NCBI GenBank assembly: GCA_028023455.1
Contig: JAQFVV010006293.1
Location: 2,989,844-3,053,843 of the forward strand
Source of the DNA: Epiperipatus broadwayi
Lineage: Eukaryota; Onychophora; Udeonychophora; Euonychophora; Peripatidae
DNA length: 64,000 nt
Reading direction: 5' to 3'
The notes beneath the pieces were generated by a model. The model was given only the letters and a program-made list of their open reading frames with translations, did no database searches and was not told the DNA's origin. The position numbers and the translations under genes are program-made. Of the stretch, positions 60,482 to 64,000 are shown piece after piece; position 1 is the stretch's first letter, and every line of letters begins with the position of its first letter.

Positions 60482-62290
60482 TATAAACTTCAGAAACATT
60501 TCAATGAATTTAAATTAGAATTTGTAAATTGTTTTAAAATATTAACAGATTTTGAAGATGGTTCAGATTTGAACAAAATCATTAGAAAAAAATAATTGTT
60601 ATAGTATTAAGAACTACAATAAAGGTAGCTACTACAAGAACACAGCAATTTACAGTACACTTTCTACTGAGACAAAGCAATGTATGAAGAAAATAAAATA
60701 AGAAAATATATAAAAATGATTTATTAATAACGATTGAATATCTAGTATTTTGTAAATTAGTACAAAAAAGAATTATTAACAATACAAAATATAATTATGA
60801 ATTAGCAAGTAAAGTTATTGAAAAAGAATGAAAGTCTCACAAATATAAAACATTTTGAAATTGGTACAAAACTTATTTCTGCAATAAGAAGACAAGATAG
60901 AATTACTACAAAAAAGAGATGACGTCATGAAATGTGTGGAAGAGTTCTATGAAGAATTATATAACAATAAAGAATAAGAAAACAAAGTATCCTTTACAAT
61001 TGCTACAGCTTTTAAATCGACCAACCACTATTTAAATGAAGAAGTGGGTCATGCAATTAAATCTATGATAAAGGGAAACACTCTCAATAATGATGGCATT
61101 ATAATCGATATCTTAAAAGAAGCAGTTGAAAAAATAGAAAAATTGTTGGCAAATTTTGATATTTAAGAAAGTGATAAATATTAGAAATTACAGACCAGAT
61201 TTTTATCAATTTTACACAAAATGTTTACTAAAATAATTACAACTTGTCTGCAGCAAATTTTGGTAACTAACAAAAAGAACATGCTGAATTTAAAATTGAT
61301 TTAGCACAGTGAATCACATTCAAGTATTGAGAGAAATTATAGAAAGGACCACTGAAAATGAATTGCCATTATGTTTTGGATTTTTGGATTCTGAAATTTC
61401 TTCAGTGTTTAAAGCTTTGGATTATCAAAGTATATACCCATAATATTGTCATATTGTGAAGAATATTTGTCAAAATGAGACAGCATGATTAAATTACATA
61501 GTTGTATTCAGAAGATTAACATTGAGAAGGGTTAGGCAGAATTAAAAGAAGTATGGAAAGTTGAAGGACTAAAGTCTATAAGTGGAGATTATTTAAGACA
61601 TCTAGATTTTGTATATGATGTAATTGTTTTTTGAAAATAGTGCTTCAGAGCTTCAGAAAATGTTGCAAGAGTTACCTGATGAAAGTAAAAAAGTAGGACT
61701 AAAGATAAATGCTAAAAAGACAAATAATGTTCAATTAATTGTTGCAAAAGAAGAGAATAATGATTGATAATGATGAATTAGGAGAAATTAACAACTACAA
61801 ATACCTTAGGCAAATTATTAATACAAATGAAATGGTTTGCAATTATTTATAGAATTAATTTGGATGGAATGCTTTTGATGGAAATAATATTAAAATGAAA
61901 AAGGCCAATGTGTTTGAAAAGGAAGGTTTTTTAATAAATGTATTGGAACACTTAACAAAAGAGCAATACAGAAACTTTAGATCACTCATCAAAGTACGGA
62001 GAAATATATATTATGAGTAACAAGAATGGATTGAAAATGAAATGCAGAGGTGAGAAAACAAACATATTATTGACATCATTGAAAGAATTGACAGACAAGT
62101 AGAGCTGGGCTGAACATATTGCTAGAAGAGAATAATAAATGGACAATTGAAATTTTAAATTGGGTCCAAAGACATTGTAAAAGGTCTATAAAAAGGTCCC
62201 ATGTGATATGTCTGAATGAAATAAAGAAATTTGTGTGATGTGGAGAAGAGGTTGGAAATCAGAGAAACTGATGATGATGGTAATTGTAAA
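60482..62290 (+). mobile_element. RTE LINE copy E (decayed)
   Basis: Forward RTE from the endonuclease-RT linker (CTTCAGAAACATTTCAATGA, as in copy B) through 'TETKQCMKK' (60668-60695), 'GTKLISAIRR' (60865-60890), 'DDVMKCVEEFYEELYNNKE' (60920-60975) and 'NEEVGHAIKSMIKGNTLNNDGIIIDILKEA' with breaks (61035-61125). The catalytic-box region near 61600-61620 reads L-D-F-V-Y-D-V, with one Asp lost. The C-terminal domain runs to about 62270. Multiple stops and frameshifts; no GAT tail of note, only TGATGATGG at the end. Confidence 0.85.
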
Positions 62291-64000
62291 TTTTTTATTT
62301 AATATTTTTCTACTTCAAACAAATGATTAAAAATACAGAAAAAGGATAATGATGTCTAAGATGACCATCTTTGAAATTTGGCCCTAATCATCAAATTTCT
62401 TCAAAGTCTTCATTATCATTCATTACTTTTTCAATTTATTTTATTATGACTTAATCTATATTCATCATCATTCATTACTTTTTCAATCTATATGCACAAT
62501 TCTTGTACAATTTTAATGATGATTTATTGTCTATTGGATACTAGACTTGATATTATTACATTAATATTAGCATAGATATGGACTTTTGATAAATTCTGTT
62601 AAAGGTCAATGTATCATCTTATTATAAATTCCAATTTTGCACATGCAATATTTTCACTTTATTACTTTCCTTCAAATAAATGACTAAAGACATTAAAAGA
62701 TGTTTTCCAAGAAGTATTTCTTTTATTATTTTACCCATATTTTATCATATATCTTGTAACTGTCTGGGTTTTCCACCAGAAGAGGGGGAACGAATCTGAC
62801 TATGGACAGACATAGGGTCTTTGGGTAGGATGCGAATGCCGCGATGAAATGCCTAACCAATGATTGTATCGACCTGTAGTGGGATAGCTCTAAGTCCACA
62901 CATTAAATTCTGATGCAATTTAGGCTAGTTCATCCATATCTTATCCCTTTTTCAGATTCCATTATGACTCAATATTCAAATTCAGAGAGAATGTTGCCTT
63001 CGGCTCTCTTCAGGTGTGAATTTATTTTATGTAGCAACTATCGCACCTGTATGTAGGTTTTCATTGATTTAAGATATATCCAACTCTATAACTTATAATA
63101 ATCGTGTGTATGCGTATATATATATATTTATAGTTGATTAAGTTGATGAGCGAGTGTATGAGAGATTTGATAAACTAGAAACTAATTTGATTTAAAACAC
63201 ATTGACAAACTTTTATTTATAACACATAAAAAATTCAAACTCTATTAATATAGTAAAAGATGTAATCATATGTGTCCAATATGCATCTCTACCATATCAG
63301 TGATTAAAATTATCCGTTACTCCAACCCATAACCTTGATAGATATGTATCAATAGACACTCCTTATTTACAAAGCAAATAAGATTGGCTAAAACAACAAA
63401 AAAAATATTAATTTGTTATCACAATGATTGTGAAGCTGTCTAACTATATTACAGTATTACATCAACACATATATACAATAGCTCCATTATCCAATTTCAG
63501 CTGTAGAGATTCCATCTTTTTTGGGACCTCCTTATCTATGTACAAGTTTCCTCAAGTGGATAAAAAGACATTCACACAAGAATGTTAGTCATTCATACCG
63601 ATTAGTTAAACATAAACAAATAACAAACTCTTCTGTACTAATGCATGTAATTAATATGGAAGAGTATCAATTTTTTTTATCTCATTCCATATGTGATGAT
63701 GATGATGATCAGATGTGAAGTCACTATGGAAGGAATTAACCTAAACTTTATTTACAAAAAAAAATAAAAAATTCTAGCTCAATAAACCTTACCCTCTGCA
63801 CTATGTTGCTTCGTATTAAAATGGATTCTTCCAACTGCAAACACGCTGAAGCTTTCAAGTAAAACAAAATAGAATTTTACAAATGTACAAAGTAAAACAA
63901 AATAACACATAATAACTCTGATTTTGTTCAAATCCTCCGGATTAAAGTCTGTAATTTTATTATTAATGTCTCTCATGAATACAGTCTATTCAGCTCCTCG
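62291..64000. other. Unassigned right end of the window
   Basis: AT-rich. A more complex block at 62760-63070 contains, on the minus strand, CACCTGAAGAGAGCCGAAGG (63000-63019). This has the same CCTGAAGA opening as the SINE candidate at 28.6 kb, so a related old repeat is possible. A GAT run lies at 63695-63710. No gene recognised. Confidence 0.35.

Overview
This is an AT-rich (by eye roughly three quarters A+T), intron-like or intergenic animal sequence with no bacterial signals: no operons, ribosome-binding sites or CRISPR. The reading frames are short and mostly spurious. I found no host protein-coding exon I could defend. The window is a layered graveyard of transposable elements. The set (RTE-clade LINEs ending in GAT repeats, hAT elements, TA-flanked Tc1/mariner-like elements, tRNA-derived sequences) points to an AT-rich invertebrate metazoan genome. 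I cannot name the species.

Layout. 1-3040 is a decayed RTE LINE (copy A) split by a Tigger-like DNA element (585-1926). 4403-5090 is a reverse LINE 3' end (copy F) hit by a small hAT element with a perfect 8-bp target duplication. 5.1-9.5 kb is plain AT-rich DNA. 9.55-12.5 kb is a more complex island of unknown type. 16425-19582 is the best LINE copy (B); it carries a 5' inversion and a 12-bp target duplication. 20.8-21.7 kb holds an approximately 475-bp tandem repeat ('S') with a foldback. 23741-24920 is a TA-flanked inverted-repeat element with minisatellites. 25.0-26.5 kb is LINE copy D with an S insertion. 28.5-28.76 kb is a tRNA-derived SINE candidate. 31469-33810 is a full-length but dead hAT transposon with a GTF2IRD2/ZBED-type transposase relic. 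34.6-35.4 kb is a second S tandem dimer, followed by an LTR-like stretch.

From 42 to 53.6 kb there is deep nesting. LINE copy H (minus strand) is cut by a Tigger-like element (45253-47798), which itself received LINE copy C, whose C-terminal frame is still open. Further right a second copy of the first Tigger-like family (48282-53566) contains a 4-kb inverted-repeat insertion. That insertion in turn holds a MITE, a recent 829-bp tandem duplication and a 221-bp duplication. 57152-60477 is a second complex island with TGTAATGG inverted ends, and 60482-62290 is LINE copy E.

The elements do not cooperate as a pathway; their mutual insertions give a relative chronology. The observations most worth testing are the twin-priming LINE, the tandem S repeats with a hammerhead-like core, the unclassified 4-kb inverted-repeat element, and the islands with shared ends.
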